From Parerythrobacter lacustris (GTDB lineage Bacteria; Pseudomonadota; Alphaproteobacteria; Sphingomonadales; Sphingomonadaceae), in assembly GCF_024626475.1 (NCBI RefSeq), contig NZ_JANKHH010000007.1, positions 186,001-250,000 on the forward strand: a stretch of DNA of 64,000 nucleotides, given 5' to 3'. Each line of letters opens with the position of its first letter. Positions within the stretch are counted from its first letter, which is position 1. A program made the translations under genes and the position numbers. Shown here in pieces: positions 47,342 through 56,525 of the stretch. A model generated the notes under the pieces. It saw only the letters and a program-made list of their open reading frames with translations. It was not told the DNA's origin and did not search any database.

Positions 47342-48625
47342 CTATTGAGCGGCGACTTTTGCGCCCTTCGAAGACTTCTTTGCGAGGAGCGACTTGAGGT
47401 CGAACCCGCCGAGCAAAGATTTCTTCTCCGGACTGTCGTCTTCGGCTGCCTCTTCGGAAGCCCCGAGGATGCGATCCGCCAATTGCTTGATGACCGAAGT
47501 GGCCTTGGCCCCGCGGTTGGCGTCGACGAACGTCTGCCCTAGCTTCGCCGAATTGGCCGCCGCCTTGATGTCGTAGGGGATCGAGAAGTCGATCTTCCGT
47601 TCGATCGAGGCTTCGAAGTCCGCCTTGCTGATCTCCGAAATCGTGCCCTGCACCTTGTTGGCCACAATCAGCGGCGTCGCATGGGCAGCGTTGGTCTTGA
47701 GCCAGGACAGGATGCGGATCGTGTCGCGCGCCGAAGCGAGCGTCATTTCGGTCGCCAGCACAACGACGTTGATGTCGGCAAGCAGGTGCGGAAAATTGAT
47801 CAGCATGTTGCGCGGCAAGTCGACCATCGTCATCTCGAACGCAGCGCGGAATTCTTCTTCCAACTGGAGGAACGCCGAACCGTCGGTCATCAGCGGGGCA
47901 CTGATCGGTGCCTCGGCAGAGAGGATCGCGAGATTGTCGTTTGCGCGGATCATGGCGCGTTCGATGAACAGGCCGTCGATACGGCTGGGGTTGTCGATCG
48001 CATCGGTCAGGCCGCGGCCCGGCTCCAGGTCGAGCGCGAGCGCGCCGGTCCCGAAGTGGACATCGAGGTCGAGCAAGGCGGTCGGCATTTTCTTGTCGGC
48101 GCTGAATATCCACGCCAGCGAGGTCGCCAGCGTCGATGCGCCGACGCCGCCACGAGTCCCGACGACTGCCGTCGAGATGTGCCGCTTGGCGGTATCCGGG
48201 TCATTCGCGCGGGGTGCAGCAAAGACCGCCTGTGCCTGGTTCAGTGCATCGCGCAGCTGCCCGGCCGAAAGCGGCTTGAGCAGGTAGTCGTGAATGCCGC
48301 TCGATACGAGATCGCGGTACAGGCGCACATCGTTGACCTGGCCGATCGCCACAACCACCGTGCCGGGTTCGCAAACCTCGGCCAGCGCGTTGATGTCATT
48401 GAGCGGATCGCCGCTCTCCGACAGGTCGACCATCAGGATGTTCGGGCTGGCCGAGACCGACAGCGACTGGACCGCATTGCGCAGACCGCCCTTGTTGCAC
48501 TTCTCGGGCTGCCAGCCCATTTCGATGACGACCGGGCGCAGCACATCGAGCGCGGCCTCGTCGCAGATATAGGCGGCGAACGGATCGCGGTTGCCCGCGC
48601 CAGCCGGTTTCCAGGGAGCGTTCAT
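47342..48625 (-). CDS. cpaE: Tad pilus localisation ATPase CpaE/TadZ
   Basis: A 427-residue MinD/ParA-like protein with an N-terminal receiver-like domain (residues ~15-130) and an ATPase domain whose P-loop is GTRGGVGASTLAT. The Lys residues of a classical deviant Walker A are replaced, as in many TadZ proteins. DLDVHFGTGALALDL and MVDLPRNML are further ParA-like motifs. It positions the pilus machine at the cell pole. The start follows the cpaD stop by three bases. Confidence 0.93.
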   Translation of the reverse strand: MNAPWKPAGAGNRDPFAAYICDEAALDVLRPVVIEMGWQPEKCNKGGLRNAVQSLSVSASPNILMVDLSESGDPLNDINALAEVCEPGTVVVAIGQVNDVRLYRDLVSSGIHDYLLKPLSAGQLRDALNQAQAVFAAPRANDPDTAKRHISTAVVGTRGGVGASTLATSLAWIFSADKKMPTALLDLDVHFGTGALALDLEPGRGLTDAIDNPSRIDGLFIERAMIRANDNLAILSAEAPISAPLMTDGSAFLQLEEEFRAAFEMTMVDLPRNMLINFPHLLADINVVVLATEMTLASARDTIRILSWLKTNAAHATPLIVANKVQGTISEISKADFEASIERKIDFSIPYDIKAAANSAKLGQTFVDANRGAKATSVIKQLADRILGASEEAAEDDSPEKKSLLGGFDLKSLLAKKSSKGAKVAAQ

Positions 48626-48628
48626 GGT

Positions 48629-49282
48629 TTAGTTGCCTCCGCCGCTGTTCGTGCTGTTCTGGGTCAGGCCGCCTTCGCCGGTCGGTGCCTGCTCGCGATA
48701 GCTGCCGATCGCCTTGTTCGACGTCGATACCGTGGTGGTGCCGCTGCCGGTCTGACCGGTGATCAGATCTTCCGGATTGGCGACCATCGCCGCCAGATTG
48801 CTGTTGGTGGCGCAACCGTAGCCGGGCGAAGTCGCATTGTTGTAGTTCATGTCAGACGAAGCAGACCAATCGGGGCAACCGGGCACCGATGCGCTCGAAC
48901 GGGTCACGACAATCCGGGCGCTGCCGGGCTGGATATAGCCTGCGGTAACCGGAGCACCCTCGCTCAGCAGCACACCGTGGCGTGCGGCAAGCTTGGCGAT
49001 GGCTTCGCGCGTTACCGCGCTCATCATCGGATCCTCGATCGACAGGCGATCGCCATAGCCCAGTTCCATCGCTTCGAACCACGCAGACAGCCGCTGCTGT
49101 TCGGGAATGCTCAGCCCGCCGCCGCCCGCCTGAACGTCGAAGGTGAAATTGGTCCGTTCGACGACCGGCTGCTTGAGGCTGTAGAGACTCGGGTTGGTGG
49201 GCATGCCGCCGCACGCACCCAGCGCAAGGCCGAGCGAGAGGGCGAGCGCGCCTGCGAATTTGCGATTCCGTGCAAGTTGCAT
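48629..49282 (-). CDS. cpaD: Tad pilus outer-membrane lipoprotein CpaD
   Basis: A 217-residue lipoprotein: signal peptide with lipobox LGAC (Cys about residue 24). The CpaD domain includes LSIPEQQRLSAWFEAM, GYIQPGSARIVVTRSSASVP, CPDW, SPGYGCATNSNLAAMVANPEDL. ATG 49282 has AAGGTGAG upstream. It supports secretin assembly. The Cys pair CPDW...GYGC is a family feature. Confidence 0.92.
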   Translation of the reverse strand: MQLARNRKFAGALALSLGLALGACGGMPTNPSLYSLKQPVVERTNFTFDVQAGGGGLSIPEQQRLSAWFEAMELGYGDRLSIEDPMMSAVTREAIAKLAARHGVLLSEGAPVTAGYIQPGSARIVVTRSSASVPGCPDWSASSDMNYNNATSPGYGCATNSNLAAMVANPEDLITGQTGSGTTTVSTSNKAIGSYREQAPTGEGGLTQNSTNSGGGN

Positions 49283-49296
49283 TGTACTCACCTTTC

Positions 49297-50868
49297 TCAC
49301 TTGAGGCTGAAGCCGGGAGCCGCCGAGGCATCGGCCTGGCGTTCGCCGTTGGGTTTGGTTTCGCCGTTCTTGGCGCTGCGTTCGCTGGAACTGCCCGGCG
49401 GCAGGACCGCCGCCGGATCGATCCGCGACACTGCAGGCGGCGGGGCGTCCTTGTCACGCACGGTAGGAACCGGACGTTCGGAAACCGGGCCTTCGGTGGT
49501 CTGCTGGTAGCCGAGCAGACCCTCGAGCGCATTGGCGGAGTTGAAGCCGTCGGTCGGCAACTTGATCTGGTTGCCGTCGACCGGCTTGACCAGATAGGGG
49601 GTCACTACGATCACCAGCTCGGTCTCGCCCCTGCGGAACGAGCGCGAGCGGAACAGATTGCCCAGGATGGGAATGTCCCCGACACCCGGTGCCTTGTCGA
49701 TCGTGTTCTGCGCATTGTTGCTCATCAGGCCGGCAATCATGAAGCTCTGGCCCGAACCCAGTTCCACCGTGGTTTCCGCGCGGCGGATCGTCAGGGCAGG
49801 GATCTGGAAGCCGTTCAGCGTCACCGCACCCTGGCTCGAAAGCTCGGACACCTCGGGCCGGACCCGGATCGAGATCCGGCCGTTCGCCAGCACTGTCGGG
49901 GTGTAAGCCAGGCTGACACCGAACTTGCGATACTCGACCGCCGTTGCACCAAGGCCCTGGCTGATCGGGATCGGGAATTCGCCACCGGCAAGAAAGTCTG
50001 CGGTTTCGCCCGACAGTGCGGTCAGGTTGGGCTGCGACAGCGTGGTCACAAGACCCAGCGTTTCGCCCGCGTCGAGCGTGCCCAGCAGGTCGAGACCCAG
50101 CAGTCGTCCGAGTCCGGCGATAGTGGTGCCGCCACCGCTTCCGGTGATGACAGTCGTTCCTTCCGCGCCTTCGGTCACACCGACACCGACCGGTCCACCC
50201 GGCGTCCATTGCGGGCCGCTGATGCCGCGGCCGTTGGTCACGCCGAACTGGAAGCCGCCGGTCGAATCGGCGGTCGCCAGGTTCGAGCTGATGTTGCGCA
50301 CCAGCGAGCGGCTGACTTCAGCAAAGCGCACCTGCAGGTTGACCTGAAGCGGCGTCGCCATCTTCAGGCGGCTGATCACATTGGCATTGTCACCCATGAA
50401 GGCCTGCACGAGGCGTTCGGCCTCGGCTGCGTCCTCGGGGGCGGCAACCGTACCCGTGAGCAGGACGGTGTTGCTACCCATGGTTGCGACCGAAATCTGC
50501 GCTTCGGGCATCGCGAGGGCAAGCATCTGGTCGACGCTGCCGATGTTCGATCCGACGCGGATATTGGCCGACCACACGATGTCGCCACGGGCGTTGCTGG
50601 CATAGACTGTTGTTTCGCCGCCGGCCTTGCCGAACACATAGAGCTGGCGCTGCGACTTGACCTGGACGTCGGCAATCGCGTCGTTGGCGATAAACACGTC
50701 GGCCATGGCACCCGGCACGTTGACCAGTTCGCCGCGCCCGATCGACAGGACGATTTCCTGCTGCGGACTAACGACCGACTGTGCGGTGGCAGTGCCAGCC
50801 GGAATTCCGGCGAGCGGCGCCATGGCCAGGCTGGCGAGCAGCACTGTTGCGGTGAGACGGCGTTTCAT
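49297..50868 (-). CDS. cpaC: Tad pilus secretin CpaC/RcpA
   Basis: A 523-residue outer-membrane secretin. Signal peptide at residues 1-30, N-terminal pilus/BON-like domains (IVLSIGRGELVNVPG, VSVATMGSNTVLLTGTVAAP-like), then the secretin core (VNLQVRFAEVSRSLVRN, FLAGGEFPIPI, IRVRPEVSEL, GVGDIPILGNLF). The C-terminus is Pro/Ser-rich. ATG 50868, with AAGGG seven bases upstream, gives a normal signal peptide; ATG 50937 (GAGGCG upstream) would add 23 residues and is a real alternative. Confidence 0.93.
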   Translation of the reverse strand: MKRRLTATVLLASLAMAPLAGIPAGTATAQSVVSPQQEIVLSIGRGELVNVPGAMADVFIANDAIADVQVKSQRQLYVFGKAGGETTVYASNARGDIVWSANIRVGSNIGSVDQMLALAMPEAQISVATMGSNTVLLTGTVAAPEDAAEAERLVQAFMGDNANVISRLKMATPLQVNLQVRFAEVSRSLVRNISSNLATADSTGGFQFGVTNGRGISGPQWTPGGPVGVGVTEGAEGTTVITGSGGGTTIAGLGRLLGLDLLGTLDAGETLGLVTTLSQPNLTALSGETADFLAGGEFPIPISQGLGATAVEYRKFGVSLAYTPTVLANGRISIRVRPEVSELSSQGAVTLNGFQIPALTIRRAETTVELGSGQSFMIAGLMSNNAQNTIDKAPGVGDIPILGNLFRSRSFRRGETELVIVVTPYLVKPVDGNQIKLPTDGFNSANALEGLLGYQQTTEGPVSERPVPTVRDKDAPPPAVSRIDPAAVLPPGSSSERSAKNGETKPNGERQADASAAPGFSLK

Positions 50869-50945
50869 AGTCCTGCCCTTCGGTTGGATTGCCTTCGTCA
50901 TGGCGGCGTCGATGCGGGTGATTGCGATGTTGTTCATGTCGCGCC

Positions 50946-52046
50946 TCAACGGATCACGGTGGCTTGCGCGGCAGGCATGACGCTGGCTGCGTCCTGCACG
51001 CCCTTGCGCTGCTGGCTGACCAGGTTACTGCCGCCACTGACCGGAACTTCGGTCGTGGTCTTGCCCCGGGTCACGCGAACCGAAGGGCCTTGCGGCACGG
51101 GAGACGACGGGGCGGCTGCCTGTGGTGCAGGACCCATCGGGGCGGTATTCCCACCGATCGAACGTGTATCCTTCGGCGGCATGCTCGAGCGCTGGAAGCG
51201 GGACACGTCGCCACCGGTGGTGTAAGTCGTACTCTTGTCGATCGGACGCGACATGGCGGCGCGCAGGATCTTTTCTTCCTGCTCGGGCGTGGCGTTGTCC
51301 GGGATCTTGATATCGCCCGAGGCGATCGCCTTCTCGAGCTCGCTCTGGTTGTCGGAAATCGAGCGCAGCGAGAGGCTGAGCGTACCGATCGTCTGTGCAA
51401 CCGCGATCTTCTCGGCGATGCGCGGGGTTACTTCGAGCGTGACAGTACGGAAGGTGCGGACGACGGTGCCGCCGCTTTCATTGGTGTCCTGGGTGGTCGA
51501 CTGGTCGGTCGCAAGGACGCGCAGGTTGGACAGGATGGTTTCCGATGCGCGCAACGTGTCTTCGTCGCCCTTGACCGACTGGGTGAGGACGAGGTCGACG
51601 CGGTCGCCCGGGAAGACGAAGCCGGCAACGCCGGTCTTGTCCGAAACGGGGACGGTGACGGCACGCATGCCCGGGCCGAGGGCAGCGGCGAGGAAGCCGC
51701 GGTCTCCCGGCTTGACCAGCGAGCCCTGCGTCACCGGTTCGCCCGCAGTGATGGGAAAGCGGACAACCGTCCCGATCAATTGCGAGACATCCGATTCACC
51801 GTCGATGAAATAGGCATCCTGGACCAGCTCTTCCGGCCACTGCTGGAAGCTGATTGCATCGGCGGTGATGATCGTGCCAACGGGCAGGCTGCGCTGTGCA
51901 ACAAGGACCTTGGGCCCCTTGGGGACGGGCGGTGCAGCCTCGGCCTCCGGCGCGGCGGCTCCTGCAAACATGCTCCGTGCCGCCATGGCGGTGCCGATCG
52001 CGATGATCAGCGCTCCGAGCAGCAGAACCAGCTTTTTCCTGTCCAT
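50946..52046 (-). CDS. cpaB: Tad pilus assembly protein CpaB/RcpC
   Basis: A 366-residue protein with an N-terminal membrane anchor (6-24), a SAF domain (VLVAQRSLPVGTIITADAIS) and the RcpC domain (VTVPVSDKTGVAGFVFPGDR). A long Ser/Pro/Gln-rich tail follows. It links the secretin to the inner-membrane part. It follows cpaA after 87 bp. Confidence 0.93.
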   Translation of the reverse strand: MDRKKLVLLLGALIIAIGTAMAARSMFAGAAAPEAEAAPPVPKGPKVLVAQRSLPVGTIITADAISFQQWPEELVQDAYFIDGESDVSQLIGTVVRFPITAGEPVTQGSLVKPGDRGFLAAALGPGMRAVTVPVSDKTGVAGFVFPGDRVDLVLTQSVKGDEDTLRASETILSNLRVLATDQSTTQDTNESGGTVVRTFRTVTLEVTPRIAEKIAVAQTIGTLSLSLRSISDNQSELEKAIASGDIKIPDNATPEQEEKILRAAMSRPIDKSTTYTTGGDVSRFQRSSMPPKDTRSIGGNTAPMGPAPQAAAPSSPVPQGPSVRVTRGKTTTEVPVSGGSNLVSQQRKGVQDAASVMPAAQATVIR

Positions 52047-52133
52047 GGCTTTTCAAGCCCCCTTAATTCGGCCCGGCGGGATTGCGGGCAATTGTGATTG
52101 CGTCGCTTACGTGGCGAGTGGTTAAAATCAGGT

Positions 52134-52625
52134 TCACCCGAATCCGGCGGCTGCGCCTGCCGCAGGCAGGTAGTCGGTGCCGAGGACCCACAGGCCCGCA
52201 GCGGCGATGGCGACGCCATAGGGAATCGCGAGCTTGTCGCGCTGGCGGCGCATGACGTGCCATGCACCCATGACGATGGTCAGGATTCCGCCGAGCAGCG
52301 CCATGATGATGATCAGTTTGAGGAACAGGCCGGGCGCGATCCATAGCGCGAGTGCGGTCAGCAATTTGACATCACCTCCGCCCATCATGCGCAGCGCGAA
52401 GAGGCCTGCCAGAATTGCAAATGCGGCAAGTGCCACGCCGAACTGGATCGCGACGTCGGGCCACAGGGCGAGACCGCTCGACCACCAGAACAGCGGCGCG
52501 GCAAGGGCTATGGCGGCGGTCAGCCAGTTATCGATCTGGCGCCGGCGAATGTCGGTAAACGCGGCGACAAGCAGCCCGATTGCCAAGGCAAGCAGCAGTC
52601 CGTAGTGGAGATATTCGCCCAGCAT
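52134..52625 (-). CDS. cpaA: Tad prepilin peptidase CpaA/TadV (A24 family)
   Basis: A 163-residue, six-helix aspartyl peptidase. The two catalytic Asp residues are Asp25 (FTDIRRRQIDN) and Asp85 (MGGGDVKLL). It would process Flp prepilins. ATG 52625 has GGGGGCAAG upstream. No flp pilin gene is in this window; its usual place upstream is taken by a divergent hydrolase. Confidence 0.92.
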   Translation of the reverse strand: MLGEYLHYGLLLALAIGLLVAAFTDIRRRQIDNWLTAAIALAAPLFWWSSGLALWPDVAIQFGVALAAFAILAGLFALRMMGGGDVKLLTALALWIAPGLFLKLIIIMALLGGILTIVMGAWHVMRRQRDKLAIPYGVAIAAAGLWVLGTDYLPAAGAAAGFG

Positions 52626-52729
52626 TCTTGCCCCCAAAGGTCCCCTATGGGAGCGGTGCTACAGAACAGGGCTTACCAAAAAGTAACCAACCGCAGGAGG
52701 TCAGCATTAGCCAAGCCGGGGAAGCCGCC

Positions 52730-53692
52730 GTGAAGCATGATGCGGCGGGGAGCGAATTCGATCGCCGCGCAATCACTGCAGCGGCGAGCGAGAGCCTGTG
52801 GCACGCCGCCGACGGACACCCGATCCGGCGGATCGACTGGCCGGGTTCGGCCACGCCGCCGGGATCGATCCTGTTCTTCCCCGGTCGGGGGGACAATTAC
52901 GAGAAGTATCTCGAGACGCTCGGCTATTGGCACACGCGCGGATGGCGGGTCACCGCGATGGACTGGCGCGGGCAGGCGGGATCGGGCCGGCTCGGCAATG
53001 ATCCGGTGACAGGGCACATCGAAGACTATTCTGTTTGGATCGCGGACCTCTGCCGGTTCTGGGCCGAATGGAAGGCGGAGACTCCGGGGCCGCACGTGCT
53101 GGCCGGCCACTCGATGGGCGGCCATTTGATCCTGCGCGCACTGGTGGAAGACGCGGTCGATCCCGATGGCGCGATGCTGGTCGCGCCGATGCTGGGCTTT
53201 TACGGTACGGTCTTGCCGCTCGGCGTGATGCGCTCGATCGCGCAGACAATCATGCGGCGCGGCGATCCGGCGCGGCCGGCATGGAAATGGAGCGAGAAGC
53301 CGGGCGAAATTCCGGTCGGGCGGATCAATCTGCTGACGCATGACAAGGATCGGTATTCCGACGAATTGTGGTGGCGCGAGGCACGTCCCGAGATCGTGAT
53401 GGGCCCGGGCAGCTGGCGATGGGTGGAGCGCGGATATGCGTCGATGCAGGTGATCTTCGGCGACGGGGCGCTGGAGAAGGTGCGGACCCCGCTCCTGATC
53501 CTCGGCACTTCGAACGACAAGCTGGTCGCGATAAAGGCCATCGAACGGGCCGCCGCGCGCTTGCCCAATGCCCGGCTGGTCCGCTTCGGCAAGGAAGCCC
53601 ACCATGAAATCCTGCGAGAGGTCGACCCGGTGCGCGATCGCGCCTTGGGCGAAATCGATGCGTTTCTCGACGGGATGGCAAAGTCCGCTTGA
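52730..53692 (+). CDS. Alpha/beta hydrolase (lysophospholipase-like)
   Basis: A 320-residue serine hydrolase. The nucleophile elbow is GHSMGG; the catalytic Asp is probably in TSNDKLVAIKA and the His in GKEAHHEILRE. FFPGRGDNYEKYLETLGYWH and MDWRGQAGSGR resemble monoacylglycerol-lipase/lysophospholipase L2 proteins. GTG 52730 follows GGGGAAG. An upstream ATT preceded by GGAGG is an alternative. It is divergent from cpaA and is followed by an oxidase gene two bases after its stop. Confidence 0.85.
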   Translation: MKHDAAGSEFDRRAITAAASESLWHAADGHPIRRIDWPGSATPPGSILFFPGRGDNYEKYLETLGYWHTRGWRVTAMDWRGQAGSGRLGNDPVTGHIEDYSVWIADLCRFWAEWKAETPGPHVLAGHSMGGHLILRALVEDAVDPDGAMLVAPMLGFYGTVLPLGVMRSIAQTIMRRGDPARPAWKWSEKPGEIPVGRINLLTHDKDRYSDELWWREARPEIVMGPGSWRWVERGYASMQVIFGDGALEKVRTPLLILGTSNDKLVAIKAIERAAARLPNARLVRFGKEAHHEILREVDPVRDRALGEIDAFLDGMAKSA

Positions 53693-53694
53693 CC

Positions 53695-54789
53695 ATGCGG
53701 CAGTTCGATTTCGCCATTGTCGGGGCCGGGATGGCGGGCGCGAGCCTCGCGGCGGAATTGGTCGGCGATGCGCGCGTCCTGCTGCTCGAAGCGGAAGACC
53801 AGCCCGGCTATCATACCACAGGCCGCTCTGCAGCATTCTGGGAGGAGTGCTATGGCGGACCTGAGATTGTTCCGCTGACGCTCGCCTCGGGGGCGATGCT
53901 GCGCGAGGGCGGCTTCCTAAGCCCGCGCGGTGCGCTCTATGTCGGGCGGGCAGGTGACCGGCTCAAGATCGACGCCTTCTTTGATCGCTTCGGCCACACC
54001 GGGGTCACCATCGAGCGGCTCGACCGCTCGGGATTGCTTGAGCGGGTGCCGGGACTGCGCGATGATTGGTGCGACGCAGTGTGGGAACCGGCCTGCGCCG
54101 ATATCGATGTGGCGGGACTTCATGCTCACTATCTGGCGCGTGCGCGACGGGGAGGGGCCGAGATTGCGCTGCGAGCGCGGCTGGCTCGCGCCGAGCGCAG
54201 GTCCGACGTCTGGCAACTCCGCTGCGAGGACGGCCGCGAGTTCGGCGGGCAGATCCTCGTAAACGCCGCAGGCGCCTGGGCCGATCCGGTCGCGCAATTG
54301 GCGGGAGCGAAACCACTCGGCATCAACCCGCTCCTCCGCACCGTCGTGCAGATCGATGTGGAGCCATCCGCGCCCGCCGACCTGCCGCTGGTCCTCGACA
54401 TATCGGGCGGCTTCTATTTCAAGCCCGACAATGGCCGGGTCTGGCTCAGCCCGCACGACGAGACGCCGACAATTCCGCACGATGCTGCACCCGAAGAACT
54501 GGCGGTGGCCGAAGCGATCGACCGGTTCGAGCAGGTGGTCGACTGGAAGGTGAGGCGGGTCGAGCGCAAATGGGCCGGGCTGCGCAGTTTCGCACCCGAT
54601 CGCGCACCGGTTTATGGTTTCGACGGTGCGGTCGAGGGCTTTGCGTGGTTCGCCGGGCAGGGCGGCTACGGCATCCAGACCGCCCCGGCAGCGGCAATGC
54701 TGATGGCCGACATCCTGCTGAGCCGCTCGCCGTCCGGGGCGGTGCGAATGATCGACCAATCGCTCTATCTGCCGACGCGCTTCGGCTAG
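53695..54789 (+). CDS. FAD-dependent oxidoreductase (DAO family)
   Basis: A 364-residue flavoprotein with the Rossmann motif VGAGMAGASLA at residues ~9-19, then LLLEAEDQPGYHTTGRSAAFW (21 residues, FAD loop) and the C-terminal FAD-contact WFAGQGGYGIQTAPAAA. Family members oxidise glycine, sarcosine, D-amino acids or related amines; the substrate is not predictable. It follows the hydrolase gene with a two-base gap. Confidence 0.87.
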   Translation: MRQFDFAIVGAGMAGASLAAELVGDARVLLLEAEDQPGYHTTGRSAAFWEECYGGPEIVPLTLASGAMLREGGFLSPRGALYVGRAGDRLKIDAFFDRFGHTGVTIERLDRSGLLERVPGLRDDWCDAVWEPACADIDVAGLHAHYLARARRGGAEIALRARLARAERRSDVWQLRCEDGREFGGQILVNAAGAWADPVAQLAGAKPLGINPLLRTVVQIDVEPSAPADLPLVLDISGGFYFKPDNGRVWLSPHDETPTIPHDAAPEELAVAEAIDRFEQVVDWKVRRVERKWAGLRSFAPDRAPVYGFDGAVEGFAWFAGQGGYGIQTAPAAAMLMADILLSRSPSGAVRMIDQSLYLPTRFG

Positions 54790-54845
54790 ATTTCTGCCAG
54801 CGAGAGGTTAGACTGCGGGCGGGTCGTTCGACAGGAGAAGAGCCG

Positions 54846-55025
54846 ATGGCGCATCGTTTCGAAATACGTAAGAACAAGAAGGGCGAGTTCGTTTCCTATT
54901 TCATCTACAATTCGGAAACGATCTGGTGGACCGAAGGCTACAGCTCGAAGGCGAGTGCCAAGAACGCGATCGAATCCATCCTGAAGAACGGCCCCGGCGC
55001 AGAAGTGGTCGACGCGACCGATTGA
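54846..55025 (+). CDS. YegP-like DUF1508 protein
   Basis: A 59-residue single-domain protein: RFEIRKNKKGEFVSYFIYN, ETIWWTEGYSSKASAKNAIE. E. coli YegP has two such domains; here there is one. Function is unknown. ATG 54846 follows AGGAGAAGAG. The sequence ends before a strong hairpin. Confidence 0.85.
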   Translation: MAHRFEIRKNKKGEFVSYFIYNSETIWWTEGYSSKASAKNAIESILKNGPGAEVVDATD

Positions 55026-55048
55026 ACCGGCATGACGGGATAGACCGG

Positions 55049-55075
55049 GCGGGCGCGGAACGATTCCGCGCCCGC
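55049..55075. terminator. Hairpin between convergent genes
   Basis: Perfect 12-bp stem GCGGGCGCGGAA / TTCCGCGCCCGC with a CGA loop, followed by TCTAT. It may end transcription from both sides. Confidence 0.6.
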
Positions 55076-55076
55076 T

Positions 55077-55514
55077 CTATGTTCGGGCTTTCTCCGCTTC
55101 GGCGCTGGCGAGCGCATCGGCCCGTTCGTTTTCGGGGTGGCCGTCATGACCTTTCACCCAATGCCAATCGACCTTGTGACGCGCGGCGGCTTCGATCAGG
55201 TCGTGCCACAAGTCGGAATTGCGCACCGGCTTCTTGCTCGCATTGACCCAGCCGCGCTTCTTCCACCCGTGGACCCACTTGGTGATGCCGTCGAGAACGT
55301 ATTTGCTGTCCGAATAAAGATCGACCGCGCAGGGTTCGGTGAGGGCGTTGAGCCCCTCGATCGCGGCGGTCAGTTCCATCCGGTTGTTGGTGGTATCGGG
55401 ATCGCCGCCCGACAGTTCCTTTTCGTGGCGGCCCATCCGCATGATCGCGCCCCAGCCGCCGGGCCCCGGGTTGCCTTTGCACGCCCCGTCGGTGAATATC
55501 TCTACCTGTTTCAT
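55077..55514 (-). CDS. rnhA: Ribonuclease HI
   Basis: A 145-residue RNase H that degrades RNA in RNA-DNA hybrids. The catalytic acids are present: Asp9 in [16 protein letters not shown], Glu in [12 protein letters not shown], Asp in YSDSKYV and Asp in [11 protein letters not shown] 55514 sets the canonical N-terminus; the longer frame upstream overlaps thrB and was rejected. It follows thrB by 29 bp. Confidence 0.96.
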   Translation of the reverse strand: MKQVEIFTDGACKGNPGPGGWGAIMRMGRHEKELSGGDPDTTNNRMELTAAIEGLNALTEPCAVDLYSDSKYVLDGITKWVHGWKKRGWVNASKKPVRNSDLWHDLIEAAARHKVDWHWVKGHDGHPENERADALASAEAEKART

Positions 55515-55543
55515 GAGTTTCGCGGTGTAGCGGCTCTTGGCGG

Positions 55544-56515
55544 TCAGGCGAAGAGACGATCGCCCATTTCGGCGTAAACGTCCCACCGTCGGACAAAGTC
55601 CATCGGGTCCTTGCGGGTGACATGGGCATCGGGCGGCGTATCGATCCAGTCCTGTGCACGGCTGGCGACGAAGCGCAGGCAGGCCGCTTGCGCGAGGATC
55701 GGCATGGCGGCGTTCTCGCGCGGTTCGAGCGCCCGCACCGATTGATAGCCCTGCATAAGCGCGTCGCCGACATCGGCGTGGAACTTCGACCCGTCCCGGT
55801 CGAAGCACCAGGCCGCATGGGTCACCGCCAGATCGTAGGCCATGGCCCCATTGGAGGCGAAGTAGAAATCGATCAGGCCAGTGACCGTTTCGCCCAGCAT
55901 CAGGACATTGTCGGGAAACAGGTCGCTGTGAATGATCGTCTCGGGAAGCGATGTCGGCCAGTCGCGACAGATTCGCTGGCCACGCTCGATCATCTCCGGC
56001 AGGCGGGGATCGATGTGCGCCAGCTCTTCCCGGCAGCTTTGGAGCGCTGTCAGGTTGTGGAGGACATTCAGCTTGTCTTCGCGGGTCTCTCCGAATTCCA
56101 GGGCCGCAATATGCATTTGTGCCAGCGATGCCCCGACCGCATGGGCTTGCTGTGGCGTCGGCCGATCGACGGACACGCCCGGCAGATACTCGATCAGGGC
56201 AACCGCTTTGTCTTGATCGAACATTCGCCACGATGCGCCGTGCCGGTCGTGGATCGTGTGCGGCACGGGAAGGCCGTGCGACGAAAGGTGATCGAGCAGG
56301 TCGAGAAAAAACGGCAGCTCGGCGAGGTCGATGCGCCGTTCGTACATCGTCAGGATGAACCGGGCCCCGTTGCCGTCTTGCCCTGTCGTTTCCAGGATCC
56401 AGTTGGAGTTGGAAACACCCTCGGCAATACCCTTGGCGGATACCAGTTCGCCGACATCGTACTGCGCGATCAGTGCGGCCAGGTCTTCCGCCGAAAGATG
56501 GGTATAGACTGCCAT
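55544..56515 (-). CDS. thrB: Homoserine kinase (APH-fold ThrB)
   Basis: A 323-residue kinase of the aminoglycoside-phosphotransferase fold used by alphaproteobacteria for threonine synthesis. [32 protein letters not shown], the catalytic loop [13 protein letters not shown] and metal-binding GLIDFYFAS identify it. It is 10 bp downstream of ispH, so co-transcription is likely. Confidence 0.93.
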   Translation of the reverse strand: MAVYTHLSAEDLAALIAQYDVGELVSAKGIAEGVSNSNWILETTGQDGNGARFILTMYERRIDLAELPFFLDLLDHLSSHGLPVPHTIHDRHGASWRMFDQDKAVALIEYLPGVSVDRPTPQQAHAVGASLAQMHIAALEFGETREDKLNVLHNLTALQSCREELAHIDPRLPEMIERGQRICRDWPTSLPETIIHSDLFPDNVLMLGETVTGLIDFYFASNGAMAYDLAVTHAAWCFDRDGSKFHADVGDALMQGYQSVRALEPRENAAMPILAQAACLRFVASRAQDWIDTPPDAHVTRKDPMDFVRRWDVYAEMGDRLFA

Positions 56516-56525
56516 GAGACGGCAG

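Noticed and set aside
52696-52710. ATT start codon for the alpha/beta hydrolase after GGAGG
   Set aside because: The spacing is good, but GTG 52730 also has GGGGAAG upstream and gives an N-terminus that fits the hydrolase fold, so a rare start is not needed.
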